This document shows, piece after piece, positions 1 through 9,550 of a stretch of DNA of 64,000 nucleotides. Under the pieces are notes generated by a model that had not been told where the DNA came from, searched no databases, and was given only the letters and a program-made list of their open reading frames with translations. The stretch is from positions 30,385,732 through 30,449,731 of the forward strand of contig NC_088304.1 of the NCBI RefSeq assembly GCF_032854445.1, in the 5' to 3' direction. The first letter of the stretch is position 1, and the number at the start of each line of letters is the position of its first letter. Both the position numbers and the translations under genes were made by a program. This stretch comes from Liolophura sinensis. Lineage: Eukaryota > Mollusca > Polyplacophora > Chitonida > Chitonidae.

Positions 1-295
1 CAAGCTTAGCATGCTATTGCGTGGCATGCACGAGTTTTTTACCTTTATTAGTAGCGGTCAAGTTCAGGATGCTATTGCGTGGCATGCACGAGTTCTTCAC
101 CTACGCTAGTAGCTCTCAAGCTTAGCATGCTACTGCGTGGCATGCACGTATTCTTCACCTATACTAATAGCTGTCAAATTTAAGATGCTTCTGTGTGGCA
201 TGCACGAGTTCTTTACCTATACTAGTAGTGGTCAAGTTCAGGATGCTACTGCGTGGCATGCACGCGTTCTTCACCTATACTAGCAGCTGTCAAAT
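1..295. repeat. 58-bp minisatellite, five copies, cut by the window edge
   Basis: Units start at 1, 59, 117, 175 and 233, exactly 58 bp apart, and the array fades out near 291. Each unit contains the core GTGGCATGCACG followed by an A/T-rich arm ending in a TAGTAG-like stretch. Substitutions differ between copies but the length is constant. The array probably continues to the left of the window. Confidence 0.93.
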
Positions 296-471
296 ATAAG
301 CTCACAAATAAACTAAACACAAGGGAAAAAATCCAAACCGACTGCAACTCAGTTCGAACACGTGACCTAATGTGAAACCTTTCCCGCCAAAAGTAATTTG
401 GGCCTACGCTGCGTAGTTTACTGGTCATCCCTGCTTTTGCGATGACGTCTAGTGGTCAAACTGGTGACGTA

Positions 472-735
472 TTACTCATAACCAACGGCCCACGTTGCCA
501 TTGCGCCGGAAAGCGAACACCATTGGTTTTCAGATTTAGTGCATGTTACTAAACCATTCTGTCCCGTCGATGAAGATTTCAAAATGAAGTCTTGTCTGTT
601 TTTATCCTTGCCAAAGGGCTGGCCGACAGATTGTCCATATACAGAGCCAGGACAAAAATCAGCACAAGCAACTTCATCTGGTATTTCTGAATAAAAAATA
701 GTTCTTTCACAACTGAAAGCAAATAGCACTAACAA
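472..735 (-). CDS. Possible terminal exon of a small Cys-containing protein (uncertain)
   Basis: The minus strand has an open frame of about 87 codons ending in TAA near 472. Just inside its 5' end is a good splice acceptor (pyrimidine-rich, ending TTTGCTTTCAG, around 720-735). The reading frame upstream of that has no ATG, so if real this is a downstream exon. The encoded segment has five Cys spaced along it (a CERT start, ACADFC, VTC, WC) and no simple-sequence bias. I recognise no family. It may equally be a chance open frame: no donor or partner exon was identified. Confidence 0.22.
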   Translation of the reverse strand: MLVLFAFSCERTIFYSEIPDEVACADFCPGSVYGQSVGQPFGKDKNRQDFILKSSSTGQNGLVTCTKSENQWCSLSGAMATWAVGYE

Positions 736-739
736 AATG

Positions 740-1780
740 GCCAGTGCCCAGTTGATCGAAAGTGTATGAAACTTACGCCATCCTTAAGTCTTCATACCAG
801 CCATATCCTATTGCTAAGTAAGTGACACTTTATTCTGGACTAATCGGTAATACTTTAGTGCTTAACTGCTTAAGTGCTAATACACTTTGGAACAACTGGA
901 CCCAAATCTGTCAGATACAGTATTATGAGGCTGCTTTTTAGGCACTTGAATTCACAGTCATCAATGTGGTGAGAGGTTGATGGGGCTCTGTGCTGCAGTG
1001 TACACTAGACAACGAGGGCCTAGTCAAAAGGACCTTTTACGGTAAAACGGGAAATCGTTCCCAGTACGAGTAACTGCGCACTACAAGCAGCGAACTGACT
1101 ATAGCTGTGAGTGACAGCTACTGACACACTCGTAAGGCTACTTATTTTATCACTTCTTCTCCTGTTATATGACAAGCACGCGACTTGTAAAGGTCCAAAC
1201 ATTCACTGAAGCGATGAATAGGTTATAAAATCGAAAAATTATAGCCGTTCGAGTCATACTGAAATATCTTTTGCATTAGACACTGTAAAATTGTAACAAT
1301 GACTTCACCTCAAATGTAGCTTTCTGAAAAATTCTTTTTTTTTGGACAGCTATCACCGTTGACGTTACCACAGCTGGCTACTTAATTTCTGGACTGACCG
1401 CATCGACCTTAGGAAAACTGTAACTTAAAGACATTTTTACCTCAAGAAGCAAACTGAGAAGTTTTTCAGTACTTTTAAATGATAAGCTACGTCATATAGT
1501 CTATATTATGAAATAAAAAGCAAGCGTTTCTTGTACCTTTAAAGATGAATGTACAGCGGGGACAGTGTTAACGATTTATTTCCGACATAACAGCAGATTC
1601 ACTTTCCAAGCGAAAAACAAGGGCGTTAATAGATGAATGATGTACTGTTATACTTGACAGCCCAACATCTGAACCAGGTCACATGCTCGATACGCTGAGG
1701 TATATCACGTGTCTGGTATCGTAAGCTGTGTTTCCTTGTGAATTAGCCTTGACACCCATTCAAATATACAAGTATTTACG
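740..1780. other. Gene-free stretch
   Basis: AT-rich single-copy-looking DNA. I see no credible exon, tandem array or element ends here; the short open frames lack splice signals and protein character. Confidence 0.5.
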
Positions 1781-1781
1781 A

Positions 1782-1910
1782 ATTTATTTCATTTGTATTT
1801 TATGCCATACTCAAGAATATTTCACTCAGACGACGGCGGCCAGCATTATGGTGACAGGAAAACGGGCAGAGCCGCAGGTTGCTGACAGACCTTCCCACGT
1901 AGGACCGGAG
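1782..1910 (-). mobile_element. SINE family A, 3' part
   Basis: Reverse complement of the family A 3' body and tail: ACTCAAGAATATTTCAC, then GACGGCGGCCAGCATTATGG, then the cut-down middle ending in CTTCCCACGTA. The tRNA-like head is missing, as expected for a 5'-truncated retroposed copy. It differs from the best copies at many positions. Confidence 0.85.
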
Positions 1911-1914
1911 ATTA

Positions 1915-2640
1915 AAATTACATTCTCAACTCCCTCTCCCTAGTCTTTCTGATCTCTGACATTTCATGAGATAAGATCTATATTGGATTCTCCCCAGATA
2001 AGCATGTTTAGAATATAAACACAGCGACAACACGTTCTGGGCAGTACTTGTCAAGAATAAAGCAAGCAAACATACATGTACATGGATACGCACAGCATCA
2101 TGGTATGATTTTCATTCGCTGTCATTGCTTGGGTACGTTCATGATTAGCTTTCTAAACAGTGATATGCGATCATACAGACCTGGGGAATCAGGGAAAAGT
2201 TGGGTAGATGCCAGGACGGTCGGCGAAAAGCGTACCTAAAAAGTCGATGAAAACTCGGTGAGGCGTTGACCCGATGTGGTTCTATGCAGAATGAAAGTTA
2301 TGATTTTTTTTTTCTTTGTGACAGTGATGCAGTGGGTGCCCTTCCCAGACATTACCTTTCACTGCATTGCTTTCCAAGCACTGGTGATACCACAAAAAGT
2401 GACAAATATAACCGGAAAAAACAATTTTACTTGATTGCACCTATTCACCGTTTGCCCAAGGTCTGTGACTGAGAACGTTTAAACAAGGCACTTATCATAG
2501 AAGTCACCAGTCCCCTGTGCTGCTGTCTACACACAGTTAAGTACAAAACTTACAGAAGAATCTCCTGTGTACCTGAGATAAATATTGGTAACAAATTTGC
2601 CCAAGCATATTAATGTGTGTGGCAGACTTACACCATAGAG
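1915..2640. other. Gene-free stretch
   Basis: No exon, array or known element is evident. Short open frames at 2048-2239 and 2266-2472 show no protein family character or splice signals. Confidence 0.45.
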
Positions 2641-2905
2641 AATAAATCAGAGCGCCAAGGACAGGGTGGCAGTTGACAAATGATCACACGCAACACAGTT
2701 GAAACACAGTTTCTTTGTCAGTGTAAACTCAGACAGGGCATTCTTCTAACATGAACAGCTTGGCTTAAAAAAGAAATACGTATAAAATAATGTGGTGATG
2801 TTAATTGGAATGTATTTGACCTCACTGGTCTAGAATTACACAAAGTAATTTTGTTGTGATCACATTTAATATACAATCACATTAAAACAATGCAAAAGTG
2901 CCAGG
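2641..2905 (+). mobile_element. Dispersed repeat family C, diverged copy
   Basis: The order of blocks matches other family C copies: GTGGCAGTTGACAAATG, a CACACG block, TTTGTCAGT, then CTGGTCTAGAATTAC and the end block CACATTAAAACAATGC. I recognise no coding capacity. Family C may be a non-autonomous element; its class is unknown to me. Confidence 0.6.
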
Positions 2906-3561
2906 CTAACCTTGTATATTATATAGACAGCGCTATGTACTTACATTGTAAATTTATTTCAAAGTTTTATATTACATTTGTAGTGTACAGAGGGAACGTA
3001 CAGTGTGATGAGTGAAAATTTCAAATGGACACAAACCGAGTAATCTTCCTCAATTCGTATACGGCGACAGCAGTAAGTGTTTTCGAGAAAATTCCATTCA
3101 ATATCTTAAGATCAGATAATAGTTCCAAAACTTTTAAGATGGTCATTCAGCTTTAATCTACAAAGGTGAAAGCAGTTATGATCTTTTGTATTTAAAAAAA
3201 GCTAAGAAGTGTTTATGCTCTCAGAATCCATATGATTCTCTGCACCCAATAAATAACCACGTTTCCATAATAGCACCACTGAATTTTACACTTGTCTCAG
3301 TGTTGGAATAAAAACAGTTCGCGAAAGTGACTTGGTGACTTAGCTTTATGCAAAGAACAGGCAGCTCATACTTCGCTGAAGGGACGAGTGTTTGTAATAT
3401 CTTTTGATAAATGCAGTTTCTTGTGTATTGGCGGATTACGGCTTGAAAAATATGTCATTTACTGATTCGCATTTTGACTCTACCACTGTCCCCAGATTCC
3501 TTTCACAGCCCCAGGGTGTTTGTTTTTGAGTTTTTAGCTTAACCCCTGTGATTCCTGGCCT
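2906..3561. other. Downstream flank of gene 1
   Basis: AT-rich. It contains the 3' flank of gene 1 (minus strand). A TTTAAT on the plus strand near 3153 would read ATTAAA on the minus strand and could serve as a weak poly(A) signal about 410 bp past the stop; this is uncertain. Nothing else is evident. Confidence 0.35.
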
Positions 3562-5985
3562 TTATATTTTAGAAGTTGAGCTGGCAGAGGCTCTTGGCTG
3601 ATCAACGGCTGTATTTCTGACTGAAGGCACCGCTTCGTTCTCCGATACACCTAAAATAGCTGACAGCAGTCCTTTTTCCGTTACATTTTCACTGGGACGC
3701 GTTTTAATCACGGGATTATTGGCGGCCGCAATCCTTCTAGCCTTAGTCACTGACTCCGTTACAGTCGGCGATGGTGTCGTCTGTTCTTCAAAGTCAACGT
3801 CAGGATCTTCCCTTGGAGAGTTGGCATAGTTGGTAGATTCGGTTGCTTCGTTTTCAACTTCCGGAGGCTCTTCCGTTTTCGTAAGTCCCGTACCTTGTGT
3901 CCTATTAAGAACAGGTGCGTTTTCCTCAGGGGGTTCTTCCGTTTCCATAATTCCCATGGTTTCCACAGGCGTTACAGCTTGGGCGTAATAATACTCGTCT
4001 GGAGGTTCTTCCGTTGGAGTTGCACCTATCGCCCTCCAAGGTGCTTCCGTGACCCCACCCGTTCCGTACGGCTCATTTTCTTCCATCTCAGGTGGCTCTT
4101 CTGTCATCATATAATACCAATAATACAAAAATCTGTACGGTCTTCCAGGGTAAGGTTCTTCAATTTCCAGAGGCTCTTCAGTTGTGTGGGCTGTGTGAAA
4201 CAAATGTGAATTAACATGAGAACTCACAAAGCCGTTGGTTGATCGAGTGCATATAATTCACTGACGGTCAAAACTAGATTACAAGAACACACGTTTAATC
4301 TATCCTACATTTAAATATTAGTTCTATTGGTGAACTTTTATCGTTTGTCAAACTTTTTACGCCATTTATCATACCGCTGTAATAACTTCGTTTTAGCTCG
4401 TTTGCTTTACAATGGTTTCTGTGTTCTGTAAATAAACAGTGCGTCAAAAGTAAGTTCCCCACAAAACTGTGTTTGGCATGTACCAAGATTTTTTGCCCAA
4501 TCGTTAAGAAGTGTTGGACACAATATTTTGTTAATCAAGTCAACCCACTGTATCAAGGTCTACCCTGTAGACACAGATGTCCTCTAATGAGCATGCGTAA
4601 ATGCATTATCGGTCGGATCTAGAAAATTTTACAGCCAGATTTAAGATGGCCATGGGTGTATTTTATGGACGAAAGTCCTGGACCACATCGTGCCAGAGTG
4701 ATAAATGTCTTCTTTGAACATGAAGGCATTGAACACATGCAATGATTCGCCAATTTCCCGGATTTCTATCCCATTGAACATTTGTGGGAGCAATTGAAAC
4801 AAGCATTGTATCGCCGTGTCACGATTTTGTCACAATCTTGGTGACGATAGACATCTGCGTCAGGAGGAGTGGTTAGTCATCAATCAAAATTGGATCGCAC
4901 GCCTCATTAACTCGATGCGAGCTCGCTGTCTCACTCCGATACAAAAACGTGGTGGTTATACCACATTTTAACATTATCTGGTCGTACAGGTAGTCAACAG
5001 TATCTTCAAAATGCTTGTAAAATTGTCAAAATCCGACGGATAATGCGTTTGCGCATGCTTATTAGAACACATCGGTATGTGCATGATAATCCTGCTACCG
5101 TGTGTCCCTACTGAGATGTTGTGAGCAAAATTTCACTACGATTGGACAAACTGCTTGATAAATGTCAAACATTGTTTTGGCGGGAACTTACTTTTGATGC
5201 ACTGTTTATAAACGACTTTAGCACGGAGAACTGTTTAAATAGCAGAAACTCAGATGCCCCCTAGAGCCAAGCTTTAAGTCGGTACAAAATGGCAGTGATG
5301 TTTACCGCAATTTACTAGATATCACTAGGTGTTGAATGATCACATTTGATCAAGAATAACATAAAAACAATGCCAAAAAAAACAAAAACATGATTCTTAC
5401 TTAACCTGGAGAATCACGATTTATACCTAACAATATAAAATATACCAGTACAGAATTAAGAGGGAAACCAGAACAGCGACGATAGTGTGCTGGTCGACAA
5501 ATGTTCTCAAGTAACATGTCAAATCCGACCACTTGTCAGTTTATCCCAGATAAAGGTAACTTACACGTGACCCAGGAGTCTCTCACCAATGCGGTCGTTG
5601 TGAGTTCAAGTCCAGTTCATGCTGGCTTCCTCTCCGGCCGTGCGTGGGAAGTTCTGGCACAACCTGCGGATGGTCGTGGGTTTCACCCGGACTCTGCCCG
5701 GTTTCCTCCCACCATAATGCTGACCGCCGTCGTATAAGTGAAATATTCTTGAGTACGACGTAAAACACCAATGAAATAAATAAATCAAATAAGTAACTTA
5801 CACGTCCCTAGCATTACGGTTTGGTCAGATTATAGAGAAAAATACCACCTTATCTGCAGAAGTTTGGAACAGGTGAAATGCTTCTGGATGAAAACGCACG
5901 TAAGATGATCACACATACCTGTTAAGTTCTTATGCAGAGAGGTAAAACACAGAACCAGGAAAATTGTTGTCGTCTTGGACGTCAT
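3562..5985 (-). CDS. Gene 1: secreted acidic TEEPPE-repeat, Tyr-rich protein (231 aa, two coding exons)
   Basis: Exons are 5985-5919 (67 nt) and 4190-3562 (629 nt). Exon 1 starts with ATG and encodes a hydrophobic signal peptide with the core TIFLVLCFTSL. It ends in donor ACAG/GTATGT in phase 1. Exon 2 begins after acceptor TTTCACACAG and restores the frame, giving A-H-T-T-E-E-P. The mature part has five TEEP(P/L)-type motifs separated by variable linkers, one of them a Tyr/Met run (YRFLYYWYYMM). A Ser/Thr-rich tail with sequons NRT and NVT follows, and the protein ends ASSTSKI. It has no cysteines after the signal peptide and looks disordered. Signal exon length and intron phase are identical to gene 2, which lies head-to-head with it. 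A Tc1 relic and SINE DNA sit in the intron. Function unknown; an extracellular matrix or mucus role is inference. Confidence 0.82.
4432..5209 (+). mobile_element. Decayed Tc1/mariner transposon in the gene 1 intron
   Basis: Terminal inverted repeats match at both ends: ATAAACAGTGC, then TCAAAAGTAAGTTCCC, reading inward from 4432 and, on the other strand, from 5209. Inside, about 4655-4975 reads as the C-terminal part of a Tc1-like transposase on the plus strand. The HRARV block follows a D, and a PIEHLWE block is preceded by an Asp corresponding to the last catalytic acidic residue. A final block resembling the family's ARGG-H end comes before a stop. Frameshifts and a missing N-terminal half show it is dead. 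At about 0.78 kb it is roughly half the length of a full Tc1-like element. Confidence 0.82.
5215..5400 (+). mobile_element. Family C repeat, 3' portion
   Basis: Contains the GTTTAAATAGCAG and GCCCCCTAG blocks and the terminal ACATAAAAACAATGCC block seen in other family C copies. It abuts the right end of the Tc1 relic, which may have inserted next to it. Confidence 0.5.
5459..5567 (+). mobile_element. Family C repeat, 5' portion
   Basis: Contains the ACCAGAACAGCGACGATAGTG block, a diverged GGTCGACAAATG block and CTTGTCAGTTTA, in the order of the 5' half of family C. It ends where SINE A begins, suggesting a composite of insertions. Confidence 0.5.
5568..5790 (+). mobile_element. SINE family A, 5'-truncated, in the gene 1 intron
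   Basis: Begins in the head at GTGACCCAGGAGTCTCTCA and has the B-box-like GAGTTCAAGTCC. The conserved body follows (CTTCCTCTCCGGCCGT, then CACCATAATGCTGACCGCC), and the tail AAAACACCAATGAAATAAAT. It lies antisense to gene 1. The A-box end is missing. Confidence 0.93.
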
Positions 5986-5992
5986 TGCAAAC

Positions 5993-6280
5993 ATATACAT
6001 GACATGAATAGTGGAGGGCCTACAATTACATATATACACATCACATAAATAGTGGAAGGTCTACAATTACGGATATACACATCACATAAATAGGCGAAGG
6101 TCTACAATTACAGATATACACATCACATAAATAGTGGAAGGCCTACAATTACGGATATACACATCACATAAATAGTCGAAGGTCTACAATTACAGATATA
6201 CACATCACATAAATAGTGGAAGGTCTACAATTACAGATATACTCATCACATAAATAGTGGAAGGTCTACAATTACAGATT
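5993..6280. repeat. 41-bp minisatellite, seven copies, abutting gene 1 exon 1
   Basis: The shared block CTACAATTAC occurs at 6020, 6061, 6102, 6143, 6184, 6225 and 6266, each exactly 41 bp apart. Units carry ATATACACATCACATAAATA. The array starts within about 10 bp of the gene 1 start codon on its 5' side, so it occupies the 5' UTR or upstream intron of that gene. Confidence 0.95.
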
Positions 6281-6375
6281 GAGGAATAATTTTAAAGGAA
6301 ACGGATCCACCCGCATGCATTGCTCTGACACGGTTCACTTTTCAGGAGCATTTCCCTCCAAAAACGAGTAATTCT

Positions 6376-6390
6376 CCCCCCCCCCCCCCC
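6376..6390. repeat. Poly-C run of 15
   Basis: Fifteen consecutive C, followed by C-rich CTCCCGCCTCCCGCC-type sequence up to about 6418. This is the most strand-asymmetric stretch of the window. Confidence 0.95.
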
Positions 6391-6559
6391 ACTCCCGCCT
6401 CCCGCCTCCCGCCACCCATGTTTACGTCTTACCATAAAGCTAGATTCCCACAAAGGCAGGAATAAATACAAGATAAGTTACATATGAGACGACAGGTTTG
6501 TGGGTCGAGGAAAACCCACGGGTTCTGGATAAATTTTTGGAAAAAATCAGGATGTGCTG

Positions 6560-6810
6560 GATTTGAGTGAGTGAGTGAGTGAGTGAGTGCTTGGGGTTTA
6601 ACGTCGCACTTAACAATTTTTCAGTCTTATGACGATGAAAGAATCCTTAGAGTGCATGTAATGTGCCCCACCCGAGCCATTATACTGATACGAGTTAACC
6701 ACTCGTTGCACTATCCCTTGCTGGATTTGAACACCAGGTCCTGGTGGTACATGTATGAACTGATGCACTATGCATTCCTCAGTTTGCATGGAGCCAGGGT
6801 CTCTTAATGA
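6560..6810 (-). mobile_element. SINE family B copy
   Basis: Reads (GAGT)n followed by GCTTGGGGTTTAACGTCGCA and CAATTTTTCAGTCTTATGACG, the reverse complement of the family B tail. The CGAGCCATTATACTGATACG and GTTGCACTATCC blocks follow, as in the other copies. Sense orientation (tail at the 3' end) is minus. The middle is shortened. Confidence 0.8.
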
Positions 6811-8465
6811 ACTTTTTTGTAAGACAAACCCAAATATTTCAATTTTTCTCCAGCTACACAGACGTTAACCGAGAAAATCTTTGAGCACTAAACAAGTAAA
6901 TGTTACCTCTGTACATTTTCCTGGATATACCTAAACAGTAAATAGCATTCTACAGGTAGGTTTATTTCTCACGAGCTGACCATGTACCCTATATGACGTA
7001 AGAAATAAGAGCGGTAAGACTTACCCAGAAATTCTTGTGCACTGTTTATAATCTGGTAAAGAAACCCTGACCTGAAAAGAGATATCAGAATAGGCGATTT
7101 GCCACTAACTTTGTTGATGAAACGAAGACATACACATCATCTATGTTTATCTGAACATATACCTGACCACAGTTTGTCACAATTGTAACTGGTTTTCTTC
7201 TGTACAGAAGCCTTTATCATGTAACACAAAGACTGACTTGTTATTTTCGTCCCATTAAAGCTAAGAATTTCTGTAAAAATATGTTTGCTGCTAATTGGAA
7301 GTCCGCGCGGTAGGACAGTATGGAAGGCCGGATTGACCAACATAGCCCTTCACACGCTATAGCTAAAAACGAAAACAATGTCCTATTATATTACACGCAA
7401 GCATCGAAAATTTCGGGCAGATGAATTAAATTGTTTTTGTTTTACCCTATTCGTGTTTTTTTTTTCAGGAATATTTCCACAATTTGTTTTCTTTTTTTCC
7501 TCATAATTTGTTTTCCTTCTGGTATGCGATTAGCTTCACAGTGTCATTATATTTTATTGTGACAACCTTTTGTACACGCGACTGTGTTCTCTATCTGTCA
7601 AACTCAACTTTAAACAATGTATATCTCAATCTTAATGTTGTGTCGTCCATAAAATAAATCCATGACTATTACCACATAATGAGAATTGCAAAATTTTACA
7701 CGTGACATTACTTAATGATATGAAGAAAAGTATGATAAACATGTGGTACATTGTACACATCGTCAACTTCACATACATTCTGCTGCTAACAGTCATTTTT
7801 GAATTCATACATATCCAATGGTCATATACCGTAGGTCACTCATCTTCCGTTTGTCTATATTTCTTTTCGTGATATTTCAATGACACATGTGATGATACCA
7901 GCATGAAAAACTAACCTGTTGGGTAAATAAGCACCAATGTACAACAGATGGGACATCCTTAGCTACAAGTAAAACAACGCTGATGTACAGCGCAATGAAA
8001 CACAGCGATATTATTTGATGTATCGTGAATATGTACACAAAAAGTATTCACACAAAATGTATTTTTTTCCATTGTGTGAAAGAAAATGGACAGTGCCGAA
8101 TGCCCTGTGACATGTTGAGGGTTTCCCGTGACACAAACTGCGATATCTGACGATGATAAGCTCCGGTCAGGGTTTTTATCTTTGTACCAATCTAGAGTGG
8201 GTGGAGTGGTTGATGGACAAAATAATACCCTTTGTTTCATCTGGGATGAATCAAATTCTGAAGGACATATATGTTTGAATAGTATTTCAAGGTGAAAAAA
8301 TTCAAGTCTTATTTATAGTGTGTGAACTTGCTCCGTCCATAAATCCCACCATACATTTCTTATACTGCTGCCGCCAACACTGAGGTAGGTGATTCTCGAG
8401 ATGCGAATCGCATTTCCTGGTAATAAGCATGATGGTTATAAATTGAAAGATTAGGTGCAATGTGT
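6811..8465. other. Intergenic stretch between genes 1 and 2
   Basis: AT-rich with T-tracts near 7450-7500. I see no exon. The divergent promoters of genes 1 and 2 must lie between about 6.3 and 9.5 kb, but I cannot point to a TATA box or initiator with confidence. Confidence 0.4.
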
Positions 8466-8469
8466 ACGA

Positions 8470-8600
8470 AAGATTTATTTTATGTTTAACGCCGAACTCT
8501 AGAGTTTTTGTTCACTTATATGATGACAGCCAGTTAAACAGGTGAAAGCAACGGGTGAGCCGGCGTAAACCACCGACCTTTTTGACAAGTTACCGCTGTG
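8470..8600 (-). mobile_element. Degenerate SINE-like tail (resembles the copy at 10535)
   Basis: Shares TTTAACGCCGAACTC, then TATGATGACAGCCAGTTA, then GTAAACCACCGACCTTT with the block at 10535-10690. The layout matches the reverse complement of a family A-type 3' half, but the sequence is diverged. Confidence 0.45.
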
Positions 8601-8869
8601 TCTACAACAGAATCGCGCCAATAGATACACTGAACAAGGCTAAGAGTAGTGATTTATCAATCCCAATAATTAGACGGAGATATGTGTATGAAAAAACAGG
8701 CACCACGGAGCCACTACATGGCTATAAACGAGACCATTATAGCAACTAATCACATGCGCGTTGTCATTAAGAAATGGAATTATACTGGAGCTGAGTCATA
8801 TCAAAACTATCTGATCCTCCAGGAGATTGGTCAGCAGAAACGTAATACATTAACGATCAATACAGGATA

Positions 8870-9180
8870 TAAAGTGAGTGAATGCTTGGGGTTTAACGTC
8901 GTACTTTACAACTTTTCAGTCATATGACGACAAAGGAGTCCTTAGGGAGCATGTAATGTGCCTACTTGTTGCACAGTGAATTTGCATCGCTCTTTTATCT
9001 AGTGCTGCTTCACTGGGATTAACCGAAGGCAAGTAAGCTACCTCACGCGAGCCATTATACTGACACAGGTCAACCAGTTGTTGCACTATCCTCTGAATGC
9101 TGAACGCCAAACGAGGAAGCTACAGCTTCCTCTTTTAAAGTCTCAGGTGAGTCTTCGGATCGACCCTGGATCTACTGGTC
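8870..9180 (-). mobile_element. SINE family B, near full length
   Basis: Begins with GTGAGTGAATGCTTGGGG and the TTTAACGTCG block, then CAGTCATATGACGAC. The CTTTTATCTAGTGCTGCTTCACTG block and GAGCCATTATACTGACAC follow, and it ends near TCTTTTAAAGTCTCAGGTG. It matches the copy at 48836-49160 block by block in reverse complement. Confidence 0.85.
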
Positions 9181-9550
9181 TCACGTTTTGTTCTATGTTT
9201 CTTCTCTTACATAAAGCGTCAAGTGTCGTTTTGTTGGTGATGATCTCACCAGTTCACAAGTACTCAAGCATTGATCGCTTGTGTGCTAGTTTGCCTTGGA
9301 TTTAACGTAGCTTTCAATATTATTTCTGTTATTTGACCTGGTATGACACAACACCCGATCACATTATACTGACATCAGGTCAAGGTCAACTGACTTTCAC
9401 CTAAAGTGTAAGTATTAGGTGAACGTTTGCGGTCACAAAAGCAAGTCTATCTCTTGATTCCGAAAGTTTTTTTTTTGTGTGTAAGATGTTTAAGCCTGAT
9501 GTTACACATGGCATACAAACATCACTGTCCTGTTTTCTTGCAGAGTCAAG

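Noticed and set aside
5501-5788. Open frames within the SINE copies (also at 21059, 28672, 30718, 39141, 40276, 46939)
   Set aside because: They follow the conserved SINE body on either strand; no independent coding evidence.
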